Below are positions 18,552 to 25,946 of a DNA stretch of 64,000 nt, piece after piece. Origin of the DNA: Pseudolabrys sp. FHR47. Lineage in GTDB: Bacteria > Pseudomonadota > Alphaproteobacteria > Rhizobiales > Xanthobacteraceae. The stretch covers positions 4,219,001 through 4,283,000 of the forward strand of contig NZ_CP039740.1 of assembly GCF_005153485.1 (NCBI RefSeq), in the 5' to 3' direction. The notes under the pieces were generated by a model. The model was not told where the DNA came from. It ran no database searches and saw only the letters and a list, made by a program, of their open reading frames with translations. The translations under genes were made by a program, and so were the position numbers. Positions within the stretch are counted from its first letter, which is position 1, and each line of letters opens with the position of its first letter.

Positions 18552-19385
18552 ATGAGTGACGACAGCGTGCCGCAGTTGAAGGCGCCGGCCGGCACCTGCG
18601 ACTGCCATATCCATATCTACGATTCGAGCTATCCGACCGCGCCGACCGCCGTGGTGACGCCGCCGGATGCCTCGCTTGCCGATTATCTTTCGATGTGCCG
18701 CAGAATCGGCATCGAGCGCACCGTTCTGGTGCAGGCTTCCGCCTACGGCAAGGACAACCGCCTGCTGCTCAAATGCATGGAAGAGATGGGGCCGCGCGCC
18801 CGCGGCATCGTCGTGGTCGACGAGACCGTGACCGACGCCGAACTCGATCGCCTGACCAAACTGGGCGTGCGCGGCATTCGTTTCTTCATGCTGGCCGGCG
18901 CGCCGTTGCCATTGTCGCTGCTCGAAACCATGGCGGCGCGCGTTGCACCGTTCGGCTGGACCATCAACTTCCAGTGCGACGGCCGCGACCTCGCCGATCA
19001 CGAAGCGCGGCTCAAGGCGCTGCCGACGACGGTGACCGTCGACCACCAGGGCAAGTTTCTCGAGCCGGTCGAGCCGGATCATCCCGGCTTCAAGGCGCTG
19101 CTGCGCATGCTGGAGACCGGCAAGGTCTGGTACAAGCTCGCCGCGCCCTACGAGACGTCGAAGCTCGGCCCGCCCTACTATGATGATGTCGGCAAACTGG
19201 CGAAGCTGCTGGTCAAGGCCGCGCCGGATCGCGGGCTATGGGCGAGCAATTGGCCCTATCCGATGGCCGGGCCGAAGACGCCGAAAGACGCCTGGACGCT
19301 CGACATGCTGCTCGACTGGGTGCCGGACGAGAAAACGCGGCACAAGATCCTGGTCGATAATCCGGCGAAGCTGTACGGGTTTTAA
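18552..19385 (+). CDS. Amidohydrolase (COG3618 / 2-pyrone-4,6-dicarboxylate lactonase-like)
   Basis: 277-residue TIM-barrel hydrolase. The metal-binding HxH is in GTCDCHIHIYDSSYP (residues about 16-30) and another conserved His in TVDHQGKF. The C-terminal motif is WASNWPYP, where most relatives have (S/T)DWP; the codon is AAT (Asn), so the usual catalytic Asp is missing. It follows the second Mo large subunit by 27 bases and is probably co-transcribed, suggesting hydrolysis of a lactone or ring-opened product in the same pathway (inference). The start ATG has GGGAAGAACGTCC upstream. Confidence 0.85.
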   Translation: MSDDSVPQLKAPAGTCDCHIHIYDSSYPTAPTAVVTPPDASLADYLSMCRRIGIERTVLVQASAYGKDNRLLLKCMEEMGPRARGIVVVDETVTDAELDRLTKLGVRGIRFFMLAGAPLPLSLLETMAARVAPFGWTINFQCDGRDLADHEARLKALPTTVTVDHQGKFLEPVEPDHPGFKALLRMLETGKVWYKLAAPYETSKLGPPYYDDVGKLAKLLVKAAPDRGLWASNWPYPMAGPKTPKDAWTLDMLLDWVPDEKTRHKILVDNPAKLYGF

Positions 19386-19411
19386 AAGCCATCGAAAGTC
19401 AATCCAAACTC

Positions 19412-19497
19412 CGTTCGTTCCCGCGAAAGCGGGAACCCAGATTCTTTATCGCCTTGCCTGTCAGCTCTGGGTCCCCGCTTTCGCGGGGACGAACGAG
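19412..19497. repeat. Dispersed palindromic repeat, family C, copy 1
   Basis: The arms are CGTTCGTTCCCGCGAAAGCG and CGCTTTCGCGGGGACGAACG, each with its own GCGAAAGC-type hairpin core, separated by about 40 bases. It lies between the convergent amidohydrolase and MarR genes and could end transcription from both sides. Confidence 0.85.
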
Positions 19498-19507
19498 GAA
19501 TGTAATA

Positions 19508-19981
19508 TCAGCCCAGCTTCTTCAGCAACGTCGCAATCGTGCGCTGCTCGGTCGCCGTGAGCGGCGCCAGTGTCTGCGCGGTGATCTTCGCCGCCACCTT
19601 GAGCGCAGCCTCGGTGACGCGGCGGCCTTCGTCGGTCAGCGTCACGGCGCGGCGGCGTCGGTCGGTCGGATCGCTGAGCGCGGTGACGAAGCCGCGCACC
19701 GAAAGCCGGTCGACCACGCCCTTGATTGTGGCGGCATCGAGATAAATCAGGCGGCCGAGCTGGTTCTGCGAGGATGGCCCCGTCTCGTACAGTTTGGCCA
19801 GCGCCGCGAACTGGGTCTGCGTCAGCCCCTCGACCATGTTGGCGGTGAAGATCGAGGTGTGGCGCTGGGTGGCGATGCGCATCAGGAAGCCGACCTGCTC
19901 ATCGAGCACGTAGCCGCCCGACGCCGCCTCGTCCGCCCCACCAGCGATCTTCAACTTGCTGCGCGTCATAATTGAACCCAA
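19508..19981 (-). CDS. MarR family transcriptional regulator
   Basis: 157 residues with the MarR winged-helix layout: LTQTQFAALAKLYETGPSSQNQLGRLIYLDAATIKGVVDRL (helix-turn-helix), then the wing segment GFVTALSDPTDRRRRAVTLTDEGRR. The DPxDRR wing motif is diagnostic. A second ATG (19969) is possible. It stands between the molybdenum hydroxylase run and the second Liv operon, so it may regulate either. The effector is probably an aromatic acid or its CoA thioester, as in many MarR proteins (inference). Confidence 0.92.
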   Translation of the reverse strand: MGSIMTRSKLKIAGGADEAASGGYVLDEQVGFLMRIATQRHTSIFTANMVEGLTQTQFAALAKLYETGPSSQNQLGRLIYLDAATIKGVVDRLSVRGFVTALSDPTDRRRRAVTLTDEGRRVTEAALKVAAKITAQTLAPLTATEQRTIATLLKKLG

Positions 19982-20055
19982 CCCGGACCTATCGGTTTTA
20001 TCGAAGCATGGCCGGGAAATCGCCCGAGCGAAAGCCTTTTCCCCGGTTATCGCCG

Positions 20056-20781
20056 TCAGACGGTGAGATAAGCGCGCTGAATCTCGAGGTTGCCGGACAG
20101 CTCGGCCATGGTGCCCTGCCAGTGGATCTCGCCCTTTTCCAGCACATAGACGCGGTCCGAGACCAGGCGGGCGAAGTGGATGTTCTGCTCCGAGAGCAGG
20201 ATCGAAAGCCCTTCCTTCTTGAGTTCGATGATGGTGTTGGCCATCTGCTCGACGATCAGGGGTGCAACGCCCTCCGACGGTTCGTCGAGCAGCACCATCA
20301 GCGGGTTGCCCATCAGCGTGCGCGCCACGGTCAGCATCTGCTGCTCGCCGCCGCTCATGCGGCCGCCCGGCCGGTTCGGCATCTCGCCGAGATTGGGGAA
20401 GAGTTCAAACAGCCGCCGCGGCGTCCATACCGGCGCCGGCTGGCCGTCCGGGAACTGGCGCGGCGGCTGGCGGCCGATATCGAGATTTTCCAGCACCGTC
20501 AGTTCCGAGAAGATGCGGCGATCCTCCGGCGTAAAGCCGAGACCCTGACGCGCGATTTCGAACGGCCGCAGCCCCGAGATATCGGCGCCATTGAAGCCTA
20601 CCGCGCCGCGGCGCGAGACGAGGCCCATCAGTGCCTTCATGGTCGTGGTCTTGCCGGCGCCGTTGCGCCCCATCAACGCAACCACCTCGCCGCGGCCGAC
20701 ATTGAACGACACGTCGTACAGAATCTGCGCGGCGCCATACCAGGCCTTCAATCCGTCGACGGAGAGCATCGGTTCGCTCAT
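20056..20781 (-). CDS. Liv-type ABC transporter ATP-binding protein (LivF family), cluster 2
   Basis: 241-residue ATPase with Walker A GRNGAGKTT, signature MSGGEQQ, Walker B VLLDEPSEGV and the LivF-type switch LSEQN. Last gene of the operon binding protein-LivHM-LivG-LivF. Its ATG overlaps the stop of LivG by 4 bases. The segment PRQFPDGQPAPVWTPRR in the helical domain is a longer linker than in the cluster 1 and cluster 3 LivF proteins. Confidence 0.92.
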   Translation of the reverse strand: MSEPMLSVDGLKAWYGAAQILYDVSFNVGRGEVVALMGRNGAGKTTTMKALMGLVSRRGAVGFNGADISGLRPFEIARQGLGFTPEDRRIFSELTVLENLDIGRQPPRQFPDGQPAPVWTPRRLFELFPNLGEMPNRPGGRMSGGEQQMLTVARTLMGNPLMVLLDEPSEGVAPLIVEQMANTIIELKKEGLSILLSEQNIHFARLVSDRVYVLEKGEIHWQGTMAELSGNLEIQRAYLTV

Positions 20782-21542
20782 GACGATGCCTCCTGGAACG
20801 TCTTGCCGGTGCCGAAATAGACCTCCTGCACCTTGGCGTCGTCGCGAATCGCATTGGCATCGCCGTCGGCGATCAGGCGGCCCCGCGCCAGGACGATGAT
20901 GCGGTCGGCGTAGGAGAACACCACATCCATCGAATGCTCGGTGAACAGCACCGATATGCCGCGTTCGATAACGAGCTGCTTGACGAGCTTGATGAGCTCA
21001 TTGCGTTCGCGCGGCGCCATGCCGGCGGTTGGTTCGTCCATCAAAAGAAGTTGCGGATCGTTGGCCAGCGCGATGGCCAGCTCGATACGCTTGACGTCGC
21101 CATAGGCGAGTTCGCGGCTCGGCCGGTCGGCGGCGTCCGCCATGCCGACCTGCGCCAGCAATTCGAGGGCGCGTTCGCGATACAGCGACGCGGCCGGCCG
21201 CCACAGATTGAGCAGACGGTTGGCGTGCGAGATCAATGCCATCTGCACGTTCTCGACCACGGTCATCGAACCGAAGGTGGCGGCGACCTGGAAGGTACGG
21301 CCGACGCCGAGCCGCCAGATATCGCGAGGCTGCATGCCGGCGATATTTCGGTCGCCGATCCGGATTTCGCCGGTATCGGGCGCGAGTTGTCCGTTGATCA
21401 TGTTGAAGGTGGTCGATTTGCCGGCGCCGTTCGGCCCGATCAGCGCCAAAAACTCGCCCTTGCCGATATCGAACGAGACATTCTCGACGGCGCGCACGCC
21501 GCCAAAGGACTTGCCGAGCGAATTGACCGTGAGGACGCTCAT
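20778..21542 (-). CDS. Liv-type ABC transporter ATP-binding protein (LivG family), cluster 2
   Basis: 254-residue ATPase starting MSVLTVNSLGKSFGG. Walker A GPNGAGKST, signature LAYGDVKR, Walker B LLMDEPTAGM and the switch FTEHS are visible. The ATG at 21542 overlaps the permease stop by 4 bases. The same frame stays open far upstream within the permease gene; that extension is a high-GC artefact and not part of the protein. It pairs with the LivF at 20056. Confidence 0.92.
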   Translation of the reverse strand: MSVLTVNSLGKSFGGVRAVENVSFDIGKGEFLALIGPNGAGKSTTFNMINGQLAPDTGEIRIGDRNIAGMQPRDIWRLGVGRTFQVAATFGSMTVVENVQMALISHANRLLNLWRPAASLYRERALELLAQVGMADAADRPSRELAYGDVKRIELAIALANDPQLLLMDEPTAGMAPRERNELIKLVKQLVIERGISVLFTEHSMDVVFSYADRIIVLARGRLIADGDANAIRDDAKVQEVYFGTGKTFQEASS

Positions 21543-23437
21543 GCGCGGCCTCCCGATTTGCTCTCGGTGCGGCGCCAGAGCGTCGAGAACGCACCGGCAA
21601 TCCCCTGCGGGAAGGCCAGCACCAGAACGAGAATGATGAGACCCAGCAGCGCGCGCCAGTATTCGGTCTGCCGCATCACCGTGTCCTGCAGCAACGCGAA
21701 GACCGAAGCGCCGACGATGGGACCGACCAGGGTCTGGATGCCGCCGAGCAGCACCATGACAAGTCCGTCGATGGAACGACCGACTGCGATCGCTTCCGGC
21801 GAGATCGAGCCTTTGGCAAAGGCGAACAGACCGCCGGCGACACCGCAAATACAGCCGGCAATCGCAAAGCCAAGCCAGTGAATGCGTTTGACGTCGATGC
21901 CGATGGCTTCGGCACGTAGGGCTGAGTCCCGGCCAGCGCGCATCGCGTAGCCGAACGGCGCGAACAGGAAGCGCCGCAGCATCAGCACGGCAATGACGGC
22001 CAGCGTCAGCGCCAACAGGTAATAAACCCAGGCCTTGTTGAACGGCGCGGTCGGCCATACGCCGATCACGCCATTGGAGCCACCGGTGAAAGTCTCCCAC
22101 TGGAACACGGCGGCCCAGACGATTTGCGCGAAAGCCAGCGTCAACATAGCGAGATAAACGCCGGACAAACGCACGGCGAACCAGCCGAACAACAGCGCGC
22201 CGAGCAGGGCGACGGCGGGCGCGACCATCAGCGCCGCCAGCATCGGGAAGCCGGCCGCCTTGACCAGCAGCGCCGCGCCATAGGCGCCGAGACCGAAATA
22301 GGCAGCATGGCCGAAGGAGTGCATGCCGCCCGGCCCCATGATGAAGTGCAGCGAGGTGGCAAAGATCACCGCGATCAGGACGTCGGTTGCCAGGATCAAC
22401 AAGTACGGCGACGCCTGCGCCATCACCGGCAAAGCGAGCAGCAGCACGAGAACCGCGGCGCCGAGGACTTTCAGCATGGGCGCCGCCGGACGAATCGGTT
22501 CTTCCGGTTCGGCGACCGAGCGCACGTTGCCCTGCGGCTTGCCCAGCAGGCCGTAAGGTCGCGCGATCAGCACAATGGCCATGACGATGAATTCGGCGAC
22601 CAGGGTGAATTTCGAGGCGTTGAACTGGATGAAGCCGAGATCGACCACGCCGATGGCGATGCACAGCGCCTTGACCTCGGCGATGATGATCGCAGCGAGA
22701 TAAGCGCCGGTGATCGAGCCCATGCCGCCGACCACGACGACGACGAAGGCATCGCCAATGGCAACCAGATCGGTCGCCAGATTGGCCGGCTCGCGCGCCA
22801 CCTGGAGAGCGCCGCCGAGGCCGGCCAGCATCGAGCCGAGCGCGAACACCGAGGTGAACAGCACGGCCTGATTGACGCCGAGCGCGCCGACCATTTCGCG
22901 GTCCTGCGTCGCGGCACGAATGAGGCGGCCAAAGCGCGTCTTGGCGAGAGCAAAGTGCAGCAGCAACAGAACCGCCGGCGCGATGAAAATCAGAAACAGA
23001 TCGTAGCTCGGCAGCCGGCGGCCAAAGACCTCGACCGCACCGGCAAGCCCCGGCGCGCGCGGGCCGAGCAGGTCTTCCGGACCCCACAGCCACAACGTCA
23101 TGTCGTTGAATATCAGCACCAGCGCAAAGGTCGCCAGCAACTGGAACAACTCCGGCGCGCGATAAATGCGGCGCAGCAACAGCATCTCGATCGCTGCACC
23201 GATCAAGCCGACAAACAGCGCCGTCAGAACGATGCCGCCCCAGAAGCCAAAGGCACCGCCGATTTTCGTGGCCAGCGTGTAGGCGATGTAGGTCCCGAGC
23301 ATATAGAGGGACCCGTGCGCAATGTTGACAATGCGCGTGACGCCAAAGATCAGCGACAGCCCGGCCGCGATGAAAAACAGGCCGGATGCCGTGGAGAGGC
23401 CGTTGAGGGCCTGAAACAGAAAAGCGTTGAGAGTCAT
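21539..23437 (-). CDS. Fused LivH-LivM ABC transporter permease, cluster 2
   Basis: 632 residues with both permease halves in one chain: the LivH-type half (FGVTRIVNIAHGSLYMLGTY, TQDREMVGALGVNQ) up to about residue 290, a linker rich in Pro/Glu (SVAEPEEPIRPAAP), then the LivM-type half (ATSLHFIMGPGGMHSFGHAAYFGLGAYG). I chose the ATG at 23437, before TLNAFLFQALNG; extra upstream codons run into the repeat. The fusion gives one polypeptide where clusters 1 and 3 have two. It should form the whole channel with LivG and LivF. Confidence 0.92.
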   Translation of the reverse strand: MTLNAFLFQALNGLSTASGLFFIAAGLSLIFGVTRIVNIAHGSLYMLGTYIAYTLATKIGGAFGFWGGIVLTALFVGLIGAAIEMLLLRRIYRAPELFQLLATFALVLIFNDMTLWLWGPEDLLGPRAPGLAGAVEVFGRRLPSYDLFLIFIAPAVLLLLHFALAKTRFGRLIRAATQDREMVGALGVNQAVLFTSVFALGSMLAGLGGALQVAREPANLATDLVAIGDAFVVVVVGGMGSITGAYLAAIIIAEVKALCIAIGVVDLGFIQFNASKFTLVAEFIVMAIVLIARPYGLLGKPQGNVRSVAEPEEPIRPAAPMLKVLGAAVLVLLLALPVMAQASPYLLILATDVLIAVIFATSLHFIMGPGGMHSFGHAAYFGLGAYGAALLVKAAGFPMLAALMVAPAVALLGALLFGWFAVRLSGVYLAMLTLAFAQIVWAAVFQWETFTGGSNGVIGVWPTAPFNKAWVYYLLALTLAVIAVLMLRRFLFAPFGYAMRAGRDSALRAEAIGIDVKRIHWLGFAIAGCICGVAGGLFAFAKGSISPEAIAVGRSIDGLVMVLLGGIQTLVGPIVGASVFALLQDTVMRQTEYWRALLGLIILVLVLAFPQGIAGAFSTLWRRTESKSGGRA

Positions 23438-23462
23438 TTGAGAGACATTGCCGCTTGCGCTC

Positions 23463-23678
23463 TTACCCTCTCCCACCAGAACTCGGGTTTACCCGAGTTC
23501 TGCACTTTCAGTGGCGGAAGTCGGAAACATCCGACTTCCGCTGGGAGAAGGTGCCGAGCGAACAAAGTGAGCGAGGCGGGAGAGGGGTCCAGAGATCTGT
23601 ACGCCACTCACCCCTCTCCCGGCTCGTGCTCGCTATCGCTCCGCACTCGCCACCCTCTCCCCCAAGGGGAGAGGGGAA
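23463..23678. repeat. Dispersed palindromic repeat, family A, copy 3, carrying two inserted hairpins
   Basis: A family A unit (ACCCTCTCCC start, CCCCAAGGGGAGAGGGG end) whose first outer hairpin is interrupted between CCCTCTCCCA and GGGAGAAGG by about 68 bases. The insert consists of two perfect 12-bp hairpins, 23477-23502 (CAGAACTCGGGT / ACCCGAGTTCTG) and 23514-23541 (GCGGAAGTCGGA / TCCGACTTCCGC). It fills the gap between the cluster 2 binding-protein gene and its permease gene. Confidence 0.85.
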
Positions 23679-23703
23679 AGCGAGTTTTGCGGCATAGCTC
23701 ACA

Positions 23704-24927
23704 TCAGTTCGCGCCGGCCGGACGCAGCTTCTTGACTTCCTCGTCGCTCGGCAGAACGGAAGCGCCGTCGATGTACTTGAAGTCGTCCATCGTACCCTTG
23801 CCCTTTTCGAGCGCGATCTTGCCGACATAGGCACCCATCGTCGCTTGATGATCGCTGGCGCGATACTGGAACGGACCGAACGGGCTCTGAACGTAGAGAC
23901 CCTTGAAGGCTTCGACCAGCGAGTCGGCGTCGAGACCCTTGGTCTTGGCGAGGCCCGCGGCGATCGACTTGATGGTGGTGTAGCCGACGATCGATCCGAG
24001 ACGCGGATAGTCGTTGAACTTCTTCTGATACGCCGTGAGGAAGGCGACGTGCTCCGGCGTCTTGATCTTGTCCCACGGATAACCGGTGACGATCCAGCCG
24101 ACCGGCGCTTCAGCGCCGAGCGGGTCGAGATATTCCGGCTCGCCCGACAAGAGGCTGACCACGGTGCGATCCTTGAACACGCCGCGGGTGTTGCCTTCGC
24201 GCACGAACTTGGCGAGGTCGGGCCCGAACAGCACGTTGAAGATCGCGTCCGGCTTGGCATCGTCGATCGCCTGCGCCACGGCGCCGGCATCGACCTTGCC
24301 GAGCGGCGGCGCCTGCTCGGTGACGAACTCGACGTCCGGCTGCGCCTTCTTCAGCATCGCCTTGAAGTTCGCGGCAGCCGACTGACCGTATTCGAAGTTC
24401 GGATAGACCAGTGCCCAGCGCTTCTTCTTGGCGGCGACCGCGGCCGGCATCAACATCGCTGTCTGCATGTAGGTCGTCGCGCGCAGGCGGTAGGTGTACT
24501 TGTTGCCGTTCTCCCAGGTGATCTTGTCGGTGAGCGGCTCTGCGGCGAGGAAGAAGACCTTCTTCTGACCGGCGAAGTTCGTCACCGCAAGACCGATATG
24601 CGACAGGAAGGTACCGGCGATCATCGACACGCCTTCGCGCGTCACCAGTTCCTCGGCGACCCGGACCGCTTCGCCGGGGTTGCCGCCGTCGTCGCGGATG
24701 ATCAGCTCGATCTTCTTGCCGTTGACGCCACCCTTGGCGTTGACCTCTTCGAGCGCCAATTCCATGCCCTTCTTGTAGGGATCGAGGAAGGCGGGCTGCG
24801 ACTTGTAACTATTCAGTTCACCGATCTTGATCGTGTCCTGAGCGACCGCCGGGAAGCTCAATCCGGCGGCGAGGACGAAGGCGAGCGAGGTCAGATAGCG
24901 CCTCTTCAAAAGAGCATTGGCTTTCAT
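23704..24927 (-). CDS. Periplasmic substrate-binding protein of Liv-type ABC transporter, cluster 2
   Basis: 407-residue type I binding protein with a signal peptide (MKANALLKRRYLTSLAFVLA...AVAQ). The mature part starts DTIKIGELNSYKSQPAF and carries the family region ELVTREGVSMIAGTFLSHIG. It heads the minus-strand operon with the fused permease and two ATPases, from which it is separated by a repeat. A 14-bp inverted repeat lies about 66 bases upstream of the start and may be its operator. Relatives in alphaproteobacteria bind diverse aromatic or amide ligands; the ligand here is unknown. Confidence 0.92.
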   Translation of the reverse strand: MKANALLKRRYLTSLAFVLAAGLSFPAVAQDTIKIGELNSYKSQPAFLDPYKKGMELALEEVNAKGGVNGKKIELIIRDDGGNPGEAVRVAEELVTREGVSMIAGTFLSHIGLAVTNFAGQKKVFFLAAEPLTDKITWENGNKYTYRLRATTYMQTAMLMPAAVAAKKKRWALVYPNFEYGQSAAANFKAMLKKAQPDVEFVTEQAPPLGKVDAGAVAQAIDDAKPDAIFNVLFGPDLAKFVREGNTRGVFKDRTVVSLLSGEPEYLDPLGAEAPVGWIVTGYPWDKIKTPEHVAFLTAYQKKFNDYPRLGSIVGYTTIKSIAAGLAKTKGLDADSLVEAFKGLYVQSPFGPFQYRASDHQATMGAYVGKIALEKGKGTMDDFKYIDGASVLPSDEEVKKLRPAGAN

Positions 24928-24992
24928 CTTGCGACTCCATGCGTGGCGACGTCTGGGATCAGACGCCGCGAATTCGACAAATCGTGATTCCC

Positions 24993-25031
24993 CAATCGGA
25001 CTATTTTTTCGTGTTCCAAATAGTCCGATTG
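24993..25031. promoter_or_regulatory. Perfect 14-bp inverted repeat, candidate operator of the cluster 2 importer
   Basis: CAATCGGACTATTT at 24993-25006 and AAATAGTCCGATTG at 25018-25031 are perfect inverted copies with an 11-base spacer. It lies upstream of the binding-protein gene starting at 24927 and downstream of the SDR gene. The absence of a T-run on the minus strand and the long AT-containing arms favour an operator over a terminator. Confidence 0.55.
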
Positions 25032-25084
25032 CCTTTCCACCCTGTCAAGCAAACGTCCCGGCATGAATTCAGATTTGGCCTCGA

Positions 25085-25903
25085 TCAACCCCGCGGCTTG
25101 TCGCGGAATTTGTCCATCAGCGCCTTGTCCTGGCCGCCGTCGATCTCGATCATGGTGCCGTTGACCATGTGCATCGTCGGAGATGCCAGCATCGTGACGA
25201 GATTGGCCACTTCCTCAACCTCGGCGATACGGCCGAGCGGAATCGAGGCCGGCGCCAGCTTGTCGGCTTCCTCGCGCGAAATCTTCATATCGCGCGACAT
25301 GGCGTCGACGAGACCCGCCCAACGCTCGGTGCGCACCGGGCCCGGATTGACGGCCACAAACGAGATATTGTCCTTGCCGTACTGGCCGGCGAGCGACAGC
25401 GTGAGATTCTGGCCGGCGGCATTGGCCGCGCCCGGGCAGATTTCCCAGTAGGACGGCTTCACGCCGTCATTGCCGATGAGGTTGACGACGCGGCCACCGC
25501 CCTGCGCGCGCATGATCGGCAGCACGTAACGCAGGCAACGCACATAGCCCATGAATTTGAGCTGCAGGCCCTTTTCCCAGTCGTCTTCCGTCAAATGCTC
25601 GATCACGCCGCCGGCGGCGGAGCCGGCATTGTTGACCATGATGTCGATGCGGCCGAGGGCCTTGTGGCCCTGCTCGACGAAATTCTTGGCGTCCTTGTCG
25701 GAGCGCAGATCGGCCGTGATCGGCACGATCTTGCGGCCGGTCGCCTTGGCGATCTCATCGGCCGAAGCCTTGAGCGGCTCCATGCGGCGCGCGCAGATCG
25801 CAACGTCGACGCCTTCCTTGGCCAACGCCAGTGCGATGCCCTTGCCGATACCTTCCGAACCGCCGGTCACCAGCGCTGTCTTGCCACTCAGTTTAAGGTC
25901 CAT
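25085..25903 (-). CDS. Short-chain dehydrogenase/reductase family protein lacking the usual catalytic residues
   Basis: 272 residues, Rossmann fold. The cofactor motif is TGGSEGIGKGIALALA, and NNAGSAAGG follows at the usual place. In the active-site region the sequence is SYWEICPGAANAAGQNLTLSLA; aligned with the common YSASKAAxxxLTRSLA, the catalytic Tyr is replaced by Pro and the Lys by Asn, and no Ser stands 13 residues earlier. It may be a non-standard SDR or a ligand-binding protein. I chose the ATG at 25903 before DLKLSGKTALVTGG. It is 43 bases downstream of the hydrolase gene, probably in the same operon. Confidence 0.88.
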   Translation of the reverse strand: MDLKLSGKTALVTGGSEGIGKGIALALAKEGVDVAICARRMEPLKASADEIAKATGRKIVPITADLRSDKDAKNFVEQGHKALGRIDIMVNNAGSAAGGVIEHLTEDDWEKGLQLKFMGYVRCLRYVLPIMRAQGGGRVVNLIGNDGVKPSYWEICPGAANAAGQNLTLSLAGQYGKDNISFVAVNPGPVRTERWAGLVDAMSRDMKISREEADKLAPASIPLGRIAEVEEVANLVTMLASPTMHMVNGTMIEIDGGQDKALMDKFRDKPRG

Positions 25904-25946
25904 CGTCGATCTCCGTTGAAATACTCTAGTCGTTACTGTGTCGGTT

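Noticed and set aside
16191..19082. A 963-codon open frame on the minus strand opposite the second Mo large subunit and amidohydrolase
   Set aside because: It is antisense to two clearly recognisable proteins, its translation is His/Arg/Gly/Ala-rich without family features, and it runs into the repeat; a typical high-GC shadow frame.
21543..23093. Long in-frame extension upstream of the cluster 2 LivG gene
   Set aside because: It overlaps the fused permease in another frame, is Arg-rich and unlike any ABC protein; the ATG at 21542 gives a normal LivG and the usual 4-base overlap.
22124..23830. A 568-codon plus-strand frame opposite the fused permease
   Set aside because: Composition (Gln/Arg/His-rich) and location antisense to a membrane protein gene mark it as non-coding; it also crosses a palindromic repeat.
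24993..25031. Rho-independent terminator for the SDR gene
   Set aside because: The stem is AT-rich at its tip, has an 11-base loop and no T-run on the minus-strand side; an operator is more likely, though not proven.
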